Shown here in pieces: positions 50,951 to 60,657 of a stretch of 64,000 nucleotides of DNA (position 1 is the first letter of the stretch; the number at the start of each line of letters is the position of its first letter). Both the position numbers and the translations under genes were made by a program. Source of the stretch: Mesostigma viride. Taxonomy: Eukaryota > Streptophyta > Mesostigmatophyceae > Mesostigmatales > Mesostigmataceae. The stretch spans positions 2,233,961 to 2,297,960 of the forward strand of contig RPFO01000003.1 in the NCBI GenBank assembly GCA_009746045.1. Reading direction: 5' to 3'. The notes beneath the pieces are model-generated. The model searched no databases and was not told where the DNA came from. It saw only the letters and a list, made by a program, of their open reading frames with translations.

Positions 50951-51935
50951 GTACGACGCGTGGTGTGTTGCGTGCTTTTTTTCTTGGTTTTCTCGCTCCC
51001 TTGCAGCTCAGGTTTGCTGGCACATGTATTTATGCATGCCAGATAACACAGGCTGTGTGTCTGACTTTTTTTCTTCCCTGTCATATGCGGTCCGCCTCTC
51101 TTTTTTCGTGTTTTGTTTTTTGTTCGTATCTTCTACGGTACAACGCGACATGTTCACGGCGTCATCTGCGCGGTGTCACTAGCTTCATTTTTGCCGCCAC
51201 CGCCGCCCCCGGCCGGCCCCATTAAAAAAAAGAAACATCTATCTATAAAAGGTACAAAGCGTGGTGTGTTGCGTGCTTTTTTTCTTGGTTTTCTCGCTCC
51301 CTTGCAGCTCAGGTTTGCTGGCACATGTATTTTTGCATGCCGGCACCACACCACATGTATTTATGCATGCCAGATAACACAGGCTGTGTGTCTGACTTTT
51401 TTTCTTCCCTGTCACATGCGGTCCGCCTCTCTTTTTTCGTGTTTTGTTTTTTGTTCGTATCTTCTACGGTACAACGCGACATGTTCACGGCGTCATCTGC
51501 GCGGTGTCACTAGCTTCATTTTTGCCGCCACCGCCGCCCCCGGCCGCCCCCATTAAAAAAAAGAAACATCGATCTATAAAAGGTACAAAGCGTGGTGTGT
51601 TGCGTGCTTTTTTTCTTGGTTTTCTCGCTCCCTTGCAGCTCAGGTTTGCTGGCACATGTATTTATGCATGCCGGCACCACACCACATGTATTTATGCATG
51701 CCAGATATCACAGGCTGTGTGTCTGACTTTTTTTTGTCCCTGTCATATGCGGTCCGCCTCTCTTTTTTCGTGTTTTGTTTTTTGTTCGTATCTTCTACGG
51801 TACAACGCGACATGTTCACGGCGTCATCTGCGCGGTGTCACTAGCTTCAGTTTTGCCGCCACCGCCGCCCCCGGCCGGCCCCATAAAAAAAAAAGAAACA
51901 TCTATAAAAAGGTACGACGCGTGGTGTGTTGCGTG
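50950..51935. repeat. About 331-bp tandem repeat, three copies
   Basis: Copies start at GCGTGGTGTGTTGCGTGC at 50,957, 51,259 and 51,590, with the beginning of a fourth at 51,919. They are almost identical. The first lacks a 29-bp segment present in the others. Each contains CCGCCACCGCCGCCCCCGGC and a run of A before AAACATC. Confidence 0.9.
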
Positions 51936-51951
51936 CTTTTTTTCATGGTTC

Positions 51952-52160
51952 ACCCCACTACACCCATCCATGCATGCCAGCACCCCATGACACCCATCCA
52001 CGCATGCCAGCACCCCATGACACCCATCCATGCATGCCAGCACCCCATGACATCCATCCATGCATGCCAGCACCCCATGACACCCATCCATGCATGCCAG
52101 CACCCCATGACACCCATCCATGCATGCCAGCACCCCATGACACCCATCCATGCATGCCAG
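51952..52160. repeat. 30-bp minisatellite interrupted by the LTR element
   Basis: About seven units of CACCCATCCATGCATGCCAG plus CACCCCATGA. The same family resumes at 60,658 on the other side of the LTR retrotransposon. Confidence 0.9.
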
Positions 52161-52613
52161 TTGGATGGAGACTAGGGACGACGAACAACTGCGAAAGCTG
52201 AGAGCGAATGATGATTGTATTACAATAATACAATGAGAGAGCGATGAAAGCTGAGGGCTCAGAATGGAACTGGGCAGACTCGGGTGCTGTGGCACTCCCC
52301 AGTGCTACACCTATATGCCTATGGCGGTGCTACCTGCAGCACACGACCAGTGGACAAGTGTACACTGCAATGCCATGCGACCACGTCACTAGCATCCAGC
52401 TAAGACTCGGCCCGTCAGGCCCGGCTACACCGGACCTGGCGGGTCGAGCTAGCACCTAGGAACAGTCTGGCACTAACCGCACATCGGTCCACATGACACC
52501 TCAGTACCGTACACCCTGCCGTACTGTACTGAGGTGTCCCGCTCAGCCGCGGTAGGCAATACGCGGCGCGCAGGCCGGAAATCCGTGTGTCAGCCTAAGC
52601 ATCTCATCTAACT
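52161..52613 (-). repeat. 3' LTR (453 bp)
   Basis: It differs from the 5' LTR at one position that I can see (near 52,515, C versus A). Adjacent inside is a purine-rich tract read on the minus strand as GGAAAACATAATGGG, a candidate polypurine tract. Confidence 0.9.
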
Positions 52614-53677
52614 CCCATTATGTTTTCCTTTCAGGTTGAAGGCTAGCGACTTCAAGCCTGACCCTGCCCAGCTAGGAGACTGACTCCAAGCTGACTGAGG
52701 TGCTGAGCAACTGACACCCATACTGCAACATCTGGACTGAAAAAGATGGGCCCCAGAACTCGTGCAATACTTGTGATGGCATCACGTTTAGCTCAACATG
52801 CCCGGGGAGTTCCTCCTCCTCGCGAGCTCACAAGGGAGATAGCTATGCCTGTCTGCCTATCCAGGGAGTGCACCACCAGCCAAGAGAGCCTTGTAAAAAA
52901 ATGCCAAGGTAACCGTTTAAGAGGTTCCATGTTGTTCCATCATCATCGCCCACTCAGAGAGAAAATACCCAGCCAGGCTGGGTCAACTGAGCTCAGGTTA
53001 CCTGCAACCTGAGGAGTGACAGTGGACAGGTTTATTGCACCCTGCACTGTCCATGTTGTACCTGCACAACATGTGAGGACCAGCCACCCCTGCCCTGCAC
53101 AGAGGGGGCTGAAGTCCGAGTGACAGGTGACAGGACTATGACATCCTGGACCTGGCCACATTGCACCTGCACAACGTGGGAGACCAGCCACCCCTGCCCT
53201 GCACATGGGTGACTGAAGTCCTGGTGACAGGTGACAGGAATATTTCATCCTGCACCTGTGCTGAGCACGTTGTACTAGACAACATGACAGCACCCATGCC
53301 TTACTGCCACTGAACAGTAAGGCCAGGTGGCCCAGGATATCCACAGTGAACTGGGGTCCTGGGTAACCACCTGTCAAGGGAGCTTTGACCCTCCACTTGA
53401 ATGGGGGCACCTGAGCCACTGAGCTCAAGGCCATTCCACCAAGGCATACGCCCTAGGGAATAAAGGTGTGAGATACATCCCATGCCCACCTATGAAGGTG
53501 TGCATAACGAAATTCCATGGTGTTGAGAAAATCAAAACAGATTTTATTGGGCATAGGGCACGCAGATGTATGAAAACAGACTCCAACCAACCCCCCTTGC
53601 TGGAAGCCACAACCTACCCCTTGGACCTGCCCAAGGGGTACTGGGTGACCTAGGCGGCCCTGGTGAACAGGACCCTG
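52614..53677 (-). other. 3' untranslated internal region with a roughly 110-bp repeat
   Basis: Between the RNase H stop and the 3' LTR, two related segments (53,030-53,130 and 53,140-53,260) share CCAGCCACCCCTGCCCTGCA and GTGACAGGTGACAGGA. No ORF is supported. Confidence 0.6.
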
Positions 53678-55162
53678 CTAGGCGTCCCCCCTATGGGGCA
53701 GGGTTGCCTGCTTGCCATAGGGGTTCATCAAGTGGTACAACAGCTGATATTGTTCAGCTGCCTGCTGAGGCACTTTAGTGAGTGCATCAGCAGCGTTGTG
53801 TTTGTCCTCCACGTGACGGGTGGACTCCCAGTAGGTGGACTCCTGTTTCAGGACCACCCAGTCAAGATCAGTGTGGACAGCATAGGGGTTAGCAAGGAAA
53901 CTGAGGACTGACTGACTGTCAGTGAGCAAGTGTGCCACCACCCCAGCATTGCTGCCTGCTTGCATCTGCAACCAAACCAGCACATGATTCAAGTACCTGG
54001 CATGAAGCACTGCTGACACCACTGCCCTGCACTCAGCAGCATTGCTGCTGACAGCCTTGCGTCTATGCAACCGGCTGTACCATGAAATGAGAGACAAGGG
54101 TGCATCATCATTCTGCACAAAATACAAGCCTGACTCCCTTGCCTGCATCTTGGTAATCTGCCTGGACTCCATGGAACTATCCATCATAGCTTGGATGTGA
54201 ATGGTTTTGTGGAGATCCAAGGAGTGCAAGATAAGGGGAGGGCCCTCCTGGAGAGTTTTGGTGATGGCTTTGTGACCTACTTGCATCAAGACATCATCAT
54301 CAACTCTGCTAACCACAGCCAGGTGAGGTGCACACGTTGAGCACAACCACCCCAGCTTGCCTCTAATGGTAGGACAGGCTCCAGGTTTGATTTTTGTTTG
54401 CAAAACCTCCAAGCAGCTGTGCATGTAATCATTGGGAGAGTAGAGTGCACACACCCACTGGTTTTGATGCTGCTGGAGTTGTAACATTGTGCCACAAAAT
54501 TTTATGGCAGTGGTGCCCAGCTCTACTTGCTTGCCAATCTCAAAATGCTGTGACACTTGTTGAATAAAATCATCCACAGCACGCCTTGGCCCAGCAATCA
54601 GCTGATCATCCCCATGCCACACAAAGGTGAGAATGCCATGAGGGTGTGGGACCACAAAGAAGCAAGGGTCTATGTCATCATATCTAGCCCCTAACTTTTC
54701 AAACACAGCCTGAGCTGACATCCTGAAAATGCGAGGAGCTGATTGCAGCCCTTCAACACCTATGTTAGCTTTCAGGTACTGCTGAGGGATGTGTTTTGCC
54801 CAAACTCTGGGAGTGGAGACTACGTACACCTGACCATGCCACACTTGTTGTGCTATCTCAGGTGAGCCTTTCAGGAAAGCCCTTTTAATGTCTGTAGCCT
54901 TACAGATATAGTCATCCCCATCATTGAGATGACCCACAAAGACAGACAGCAAGATTTTTAGGGATGTTTGCTGAATGCCTGGCGTGTACAACTCTGCCTC
55001 TGTCAGATCAGTGGTGCCCTTGAACTCTGTCACACAAGGTCTAGCATGAAAGATGACTGACCCATCTGCTGCTGGCTTATGTTTACACACAAACTTCAGG
55101 CGCAAGTGCTTGCACCCTGCAGGCTTTTTGTCAATAGGTGTGACAGGGGAGTATGAGAAGGA
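53678..55162 (-). CDS. Retrotransposon RT-RNase H frame
   Basis: The frame is open from a stop at 55,165 down to the terminator at 53,678. It begins PVTPIDKKPAGCKHLRLKFV and continues ARPCVTEFKG, CKATDIKRAFLKG (RT motif with catalytic D), IGVEGLQSAPRIF and TFVWHGDDQLIAGP. The last is the position of the Copia YVDD box, here HGDD with both aspartates kept. RNase H follows: MMDSSMES, SSNAAECRAVV, LLTDSQSVLSFL and DKHNAADALTK, all Copia-type. It overlaps the upstream frame by about 65 bases in the -1 register, so it probably relies on ribosomal frameshifting. Family placement by RNase H is firm; the RT is diverged. Confidence 0.85.
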   Translation of the reverse strand, partial: SFSYSPVTPIDKKPAGCKHLRLKFVCKHKPAADGSVIFHARPCVTEFKGTTDLTEAELYTPGIQQTSLKILLSVFVGHLNDGDDYICKATDIKRAFLKGSPEIAQQVWHGQVYVVSTPRVWAKHIPQQYLKANIGVEGLQSAPRIFRMSAQAVFEKLGARYDDIDPCFFVVPHPHGILTFVWHGDDQLIAGPRRAVDDFIQQVSQHFEIGKQVELGTTAIKFCGTMLQLQQHQNQWVCALYSPNDYMHSCLEVLQTKIKPGACPTIRGKLGWLCSTCAPHLAVVSRVDDDVLMQVGHKAITKTLQEGPPLILHSLDLHKTIHIQAMMDSSMESRQITKMQARESGLYFVQNDDAPLSLISWYSRLHRRKAVSSNAAECRAVVSAVLHARYLNHVLVWLQMQAGSNAGVVAHLLTDSQSVLSFLANPYAVHTDLDWVVLKQESTYWESTRHVEDKHNAADALTKVPQQAAEQYQLLYHLMNPYGKQATLPHRGDA

Positions 55163-57438
55163 CTAAGAGGATCTGGCACTACCCATTCTTCCCTGGCCTT
55201 GTTAAAGGCCTCCACCCATTTTAGGAATCCTATGTGTGTGCGACAGTCTTGCTCTATCTGTTCATAAGAAAGAGGAGACATTTTAGCCACATCATGCTTG
55301 CCCAATCCAAATGAGTTGGGATGAAGTTTTTGGTTGTGAACCAGGTCTGCCACACAGGGTTCTTGCCCTGGGGCATACTTGGGTGTAGCAAATTTTACAG
55401 AAGCAATGTTGGTGTTAAGAAGTTTTTCAAGAGAAATTTTGAAATGATTCAGATCAACACCACCCATGTCCTGGATGGATAGTCTATCACTGGATATGAG
55501 GACACCAGGGTAACAGAGAAAAGGATCCCCCAACAAAGCATTCCCTTTATAACCTTCCAATACCTGAAAAGGAGTGGGGATACCGAGTATAGTCAACATG
55601 ACCTGACCTAATACCTTGAGGGATGACTGCCCTGAGAAATCAGCCACATGGTGCCAGGGTGAAGGTTCCAAAGGCAAATGGGGCACAGCCAGGGCACTGA
55701 TAATGCTGACCTGGGCTTGTGTGTCCACTGCAACCATAAATGGGCTATTGTCATTCTGCCCAACCTTCCCCACCTTAGCTGATCCTGCAGCAGTTTGAGC
55801 TTTGGCTCTATGAGCTGCTTGTAAAATGCGAACAGCGTCTGCTAGGCTGCGTTTGGAAGGTGCAGCTAGTGGCTGAGCTATGTTCACACTTGTAGAGGTG
55901 ATAGGTTGCTGATCACCTGTTTTGCCAATGTGACCCTCTGCTGCAGGGGGCCAATCCTGCAGTGACTGCCTGCAATCATCAAGGGTGACCTGGGTGTCAC
56001 AGTGGGTGTGGCTCTCACACTCACCAGTGGGTGTTCCAAACAACCACTCACTGGGCAACGCTGGGATGCCAGGCAACTGTACAGGGCTGTCGGCCAACAG
56101 CTCTTCCTCCTCTGCCACGTCTGACACAGTTGGAAAATACAATTTCATCCTGTGAGGTGAACACCTGTGAATTTTTCCCGTGTCATTGTGTTTAACTAAC
56201 ACTGTCCTGCCAGTGGTGTTAAACTTTAGGATGGTGGCTGGCCCATGCCAGGTACCCACCTTGCCTAGTCCCGACTCCTTGTAGAATAGGACCTGATCCC
56301 CTTCTCTGAAGGTGGGACGTGGATGCTTTGCATCCTTGACAGCTAACCTGCTAGCTGTCTGTGCTCGCTGTGCGTTGTAGAGGGCTAGTACCTCAGGTGG
56401 ATAAATGCCTGCATGCAATCCATCTGGTGTAATGACCACCCCTTGTGGGGTTTTCATGAGTGGCCTCCTGTTGAGGACTTGGCACAACCTGGTGGACCAC
56501 AGAGCTCTGTCAGCATAGGACCCACTGTCAGCCAGCAGATTGCCATCTTCTTTGGCTACAAGGGTTTTAATGGACCTGATGGCCCTTTCAATAATGCCTT
56601 GCCTCTCATGATCTTCTAGCCCAGCCAGATCAATAGCCTCACACCCTGGTTCATTGGCAAGACATGTGAACTGCTGATCCAGTAACAATGCCTCCACAGG
56701 GTAGTACCTGGCCTGAGCAATCAAGAGAGCCCTGAGCAACTGTGTCTTGTCCATTCCAGGTAATGGTTCAATGGTTGTGTACCTTGACCATGCATCTTTA
56801 AGTGCCAAGTAAGATTGTCCTTTGATATGAAAGACATCTCCTACCACCCTGCCCTTGCTCTTAGGTGGGGTAGCTACATGCCACTTAGGGGGTTTGGGTG
56901 CATTGAACTGACAATGCTGGCAGTGGGATCTGACCACCTGGCATGCACGTCTGAGTGCTGCCCCCCCTATTGCTGCTGCCACCACCTCTGCACTCACTTC
57001 ATGCCCATAAAGGAAATGCAACTGCAAAGCAAGCTCCTGAAAACTGATCTGAGCATCCTCTGCTGGGGACACTCTGCACACCTTGGGAACCATAGATGTG
57101 AAGGTTGGTTTAGAGACATAATCTTCTGAAACCAGCTGTAGCACCTTTCCAGAACTGCTCACTGCTCTGACAGTGGGGCATGCAGAAGAAGAAGGTGAAG
57201 CAGGCACACTCAAGCCAGCATGAGAGGGAGACTCACACTTCTTGCCGTAAGGAGGCCGCTTGCAGTCCTTGGGGTCACCGTGGGGCGGCCCGTGGCACTT
57301 GTGGCACAGGACGTCCAAATGCCCCAGCTCGTCCACGTTCTTGCGGCAGGTGGGCCGCAGGTGGTACTTCATGCCACAGCGGGTGCACCGCTGAGAAGAC
57401 TTGTCCTCCTTGTCCTGCTTCTTGTTGTTGTTGTTGTT

Positions 57439-57486
<48 letters not shown>

Positions 57487-58176
57487 ACTGTTGTTGTTGT
57501 TGTTGCTGGAGCTGCCCCCCTTGGAGGGAGACTGCCCCTTACCCTTGCCCTTGCCCCAGCCCCTGCCCTTGCCCTTGCCCTTGCCCTTGCCCTTGCCCTT
57601 GCCCTTAAACATTTGTCCCAGCAGGGACTTGACTTCTGCCATAGTGACAGGTCTCTTGCTCCTGTCTTCCCTCTCCCTATCCTCCTCCTCCCTCTCTTCC
57701 CCCCTGACCCTCTTTACAGAGGTGCCCATGGCCCCCTGGCTAAGGGGAGCCAAGGCCAGCTTGATATAATCCAATGCCTCCTTCATGTCCTCCCAGTACT
57801 TTGCCATTCCTGTTGCAAGCATAGCGTAGGTGTTTTTGTCAAGTTTGAGTTTCTCAAGGAAGGAACGCAGCAAGAACTTGTGATCTAGCTGCTGGACATC
57901 AGGACGTGCTTTGATGGCTAGCTCATATTTCTTTGTCTCAGCCACATAGTCCACTGATGTGACCCTGTATTCCTCTACCCACCTGAATGCCCCATAGATG
58001 TCCACAGATGAGGGGGTGGAGAGGAGGTCAGTTAGCTCCTTCATGAAAGCCTCCCAAACTGCCCTAGCCTGCGTGTCCTGCCACTTGGGATACCTACGCT
58101 GGAAGACAAGAATGAGATTCTGAATCTGAGAAGAGGACTGATGGTAAAATCCCCCTGCATGAGAGATCCAAACCAA
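55096..58176 (-). CDS. Retrotransposon Gag C-terminus, integrase and protease-like frame (1,026 codons)
   Basis: Residues 1-150 are Gag-like (VWEAFMKELTDLL, FLLRSFLEKLKLD). A (GK)n basic tract lies near 190-215 and an Asn run near 225-250. CTRCGMKYHLRPTC is a perfect CX2CX4HX4C knuckle and CHKCHGPPHGDPKDC is a second, longer one. Integrase follows: LHFLYGH...CQHC (HHCC, 385-423), GDVFHIKG (D about 447), ALLLDQQFT (D 501) and GIIERAIRS (E about 531). An SH3-like end (FREGDQVLFYKESGLG, PATILKF) covers about 620-675. Then a retropepsin-like domain: FMVAVDTQAQVSIIS (about 815-830) and ALLGDPFL (about 882). Having protease after integrase, and Q in place of G in the active-site triad, is atypical for Copia elements. 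The frame ends at TGA 55,096. Confidence 0.8.
55123..55132 (-). other. Candidate -1 frameshift site
   Basis: Within the overlap of the two pol frames the coding strand reads TTGACAAAAAGC. Slippage by -1 on A5 moves the ribosome from ACA-AAA-AGC to the RT frame GAC-AAA-AAG. It is not a canonical heptamer, and I did not identify a downstream structure. Confidence 0.35.
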
Positions 58177-60158
58177 TTCTTGACATTCAGTTCCTCCCTA
58201 GCCAGCTGCAGAGAGAGAAGTGCATGATTCCCCTGCTCCCTAGTATACCCCTCAGGCAGCCCCCTGACATTAATCCTATCCACAGGACGGTTTTCATTGT
58301 AAGTGGGCAACCTAGAGGGGGATGCAGGGGGAGAGGGAGAAGATGGTGTTGCTGCTGCAGCATTCACAGGAGAGACCTGCTGAGAGGGAAGTGCTACTTG
58401 AGTGAGCTGAGCAGGATGGGCAAACATGGGCTGTGTAGGAGGGTTAGACAACATAGGGGTGGGCTGGTGGGGGTGTGAGTGTGTGTCACTTCCCGCCTCC
58501 TGCTGCGGGCCTCCTCCCAATCATGGAAGGTGGGAGAGAGGGACACTTCATCGTCAGTAGGGTTAGTAAGATTGTGATGCAACCAGGTAGGCAGAGTTAG
58601 CCACCTACCCGCCCCTCTCAGGATGGCGTTGTGTAGGAGCTCCAGCAAACGCACCAGACGCACCCTGCTGCCCTGCACCCTCCTCCCTGAGAGGAGAGCC
58701 TGCAGGGCAGGCAGCAGGTCGTCGCACACCCTGCGTGTGCCCTCTTGGAGGTTGGGCAGGCCCAGGATGTGCGTGATGATTGCACACACCAGGCTGCCCG
58801 CCTCCGCGACGTGCATCTGCTGGCTCCTGTCGGCCAGCCCACGGAAGGAGGCTGTGGCTGTCTGTATGGCACGCCACACGGCCTCATCACCAGGGTGATG
58901 AAGTCGCGACCTTGCAGGTCGCCCTCCAGCAGTGCTGGTTGCTGCCCAGCTGCGGTGGGACCCTGGGCCCCTCCGGCCCTGCCAGGGACTTGTCCTTGTT
59001 GCGACTAGAGGGGGCCTGCCCCCCAGAGCCGCTGGAGGTGCCCGTGACACCCTCCATGGGGGCTGCATCCCCCGCCAGCGCCGGAGGCGCCGGCGTCGCT
59101 GCCGGGGTCCCTGCGACCCCGGGCGCTTGTGTCGCCGCCGGGGTCCCTGCGACCCCGGTGGCCTCCTCAGCCACCTGGCCCCCCACGCTGGGCGGGGGAG
59201 CCTGCGGCTGAGGTTGGACCCTCTGACCTGCCAGAGGGTCCTGGGTGGCTTCACCACCCATGGGCGTGTTGGGGGCGTCTGCCGCCCCGCGCCCCGTCGC
59301 AGGCGGCATCGCAGCCGCCTCACGCCTATCCGGGCCCCAGCCAACTGGCGTGACTTGGGGCCACGCTGGCAACGGAGTCAGCGCGATCTCTGGTCTGGAG
59401 ACCACGCGCAGCGCCTCTCTCTGGCGCTGCCTGGACGCCCACTGATCAACAGTGCCGGGGTTGTGCCTCGGCCGATTGGCGAAACAGTACAGCCAAACCG
59501 CCACCTGAACCAGTGGGAGCTGCATCCTAAGACGCCCCTCGATCAGCGAGTGCACCCGATGAACCTCTATCGCGTGTATCTGCTCATCTGGAAGCAACTG
59601 AAAACGTTGAGCAAGATCCGGCCGTTCACCGCAATGAACGCCGGGATGTCGTCCTCCCCAAGGGGGAGAAAATGGGGTGGGCGCCCGAACATGACCGGGG
59701 GCGGAACATGTTCCCCATACCGGTCAATGTCCATGGTGGCCATCTGTCGGCCCACGGAAAGGTTGCCAGACGTCGCAGGTGTCTGCGACGAAAGCTCAAG
59801 CGAAGGCCGAGGCCTCGCAGGCGGCACCTCGCCATCCTCCTCGGAGGAATCACTCCGCTCACGACCCCCGTCACCTGCGACGGGGAACGTCGTGCCCGGG
59901 GGACCTGCCCCCCAGGTGCCATGGCGGACGAACCGCCAGTGGCAAACGGCCGCCCGCTCGCCATCCCCCGGGCGCCGGGCCCCACCTGCGGGCCCCGACG
60001 CCTGGGTTGGTCAGCGACCACCGTGCGGAAGGGACGTTGGGCGTCACCCTCGCATCGGTGGTGGAGGGCGTGCCCTCCGGCGAAAGGCGGGGTGAGGTGC
60101 GCCTGGCAGGCGCCTTCCCCTTGTTGTTGTTGCCGTTGTTGCCGTTGTTGGAAGCCAT
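58041..60158 (-). pseudogene. Retrotransposon gag N-terminal region, frame-broken
   Basis: The ATG at 60,158 starts MASNNGNNGNNNKGKAPARR. Protein-like stretches then follow in changing frames: FGRPPHFLPLGEDDIPAF (about 59,650), IHAIEVHRVHSLIEGRLRMQ (about 59,560), GSLVCAIITHILGLPNLQ (about 58,760) and YNENRPVDRINVRGLPEG (about 58,250), before the long frame begins. At least four breaks are needed. Introns, sequencing error or real decay could explain them; near-identical LTRs argue against long decay. Confidence 0.55.
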
Positions 60159-60204
60159 ATCTTTTTTTTGCTTGTAAAAAAAATATCGAACTTTTCAGTC
60201 CAAG

Positions 60205-60657
60205 TTGGATGGAGACTAGGGACGACGAACAACTGCGAAAGCTGAGAGCGAATGATGATTGTATTACAATAATACAATGAGAGAGCGATGAAAGCTGAGG
60301 GCTCAGAATGGAACTGGGCAGACTCGGGTGCTGTGGCACTCCCCAGTGCTACACCTATATGCCTATGGCGGTGCTACCTGCAGCACACGACCAGTGGACA
60401 AGTGTACACTGCAATGCCATGCGACCACGTCACTAGCATCCAGCTAAGACTCGGCCCGTCAGGCCCGGCTACACCGGACCTGGCGGGTCGAGCTAGCACC
60501 TAGGAACAGTCTGGCACTAACCGCACATCGGTCCACATGACACCTCAGTACCGTACACCATGCCGTACTGTACTGAGGTGTCCCGCTCAGCCGCGGTAGG
60601 CAATACGCGGCGCGCAGGCCGGAAATCCGTGTGTCAGCCTAAGCATCTCATCTAACT
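60205..60657 (-). repeat. 5' LTR (453 bp)
   Basis: It is identical to the 3' LTR except for one base. Directly inside, the minus strand reads CTTGGACTGAAAAG, where a tRNA primer-binding site is expected; I could not assign the tRNA. Confidence 0.9.

Larger units (their letters stand above)
52161..60657 (-). mobile_element. LTR retrotransposon, Copia-like RT, 8.5 kb
   Basis: Two 453-bp direct terminal repeats bound an internal region of 7.6 kb coding on the minus strand. The flanking minisatellite reads ATGCCAG on both sides (52,154-52,160 and 60,658-60,664), an apparent target-site duplication whose true length may be shorter because the target is itself repetitive. Domain order is Gag with zinc knuckles, integrase, protease-like, reverse transcriptase, RNase H. 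LTR ends lack the usual TG...CA; in coding orientation they run AGTTAG...CATCCAA. Confidence 0.88.

Noticed and set aside
57180-57888. Plus-strand Cys/Val/Leu-rich ORFs
   Set aside because: Antisense of the Asn run and Gly-Lys tract of the retrotransposon Gag.
58623-60280. Plus-strand ORFs of up to 387 codons over the gag region
   Set aside because: GC-rich antisense shadows of the retrotransposon gag. They have no domains, and the minus-strand coding context is clear.
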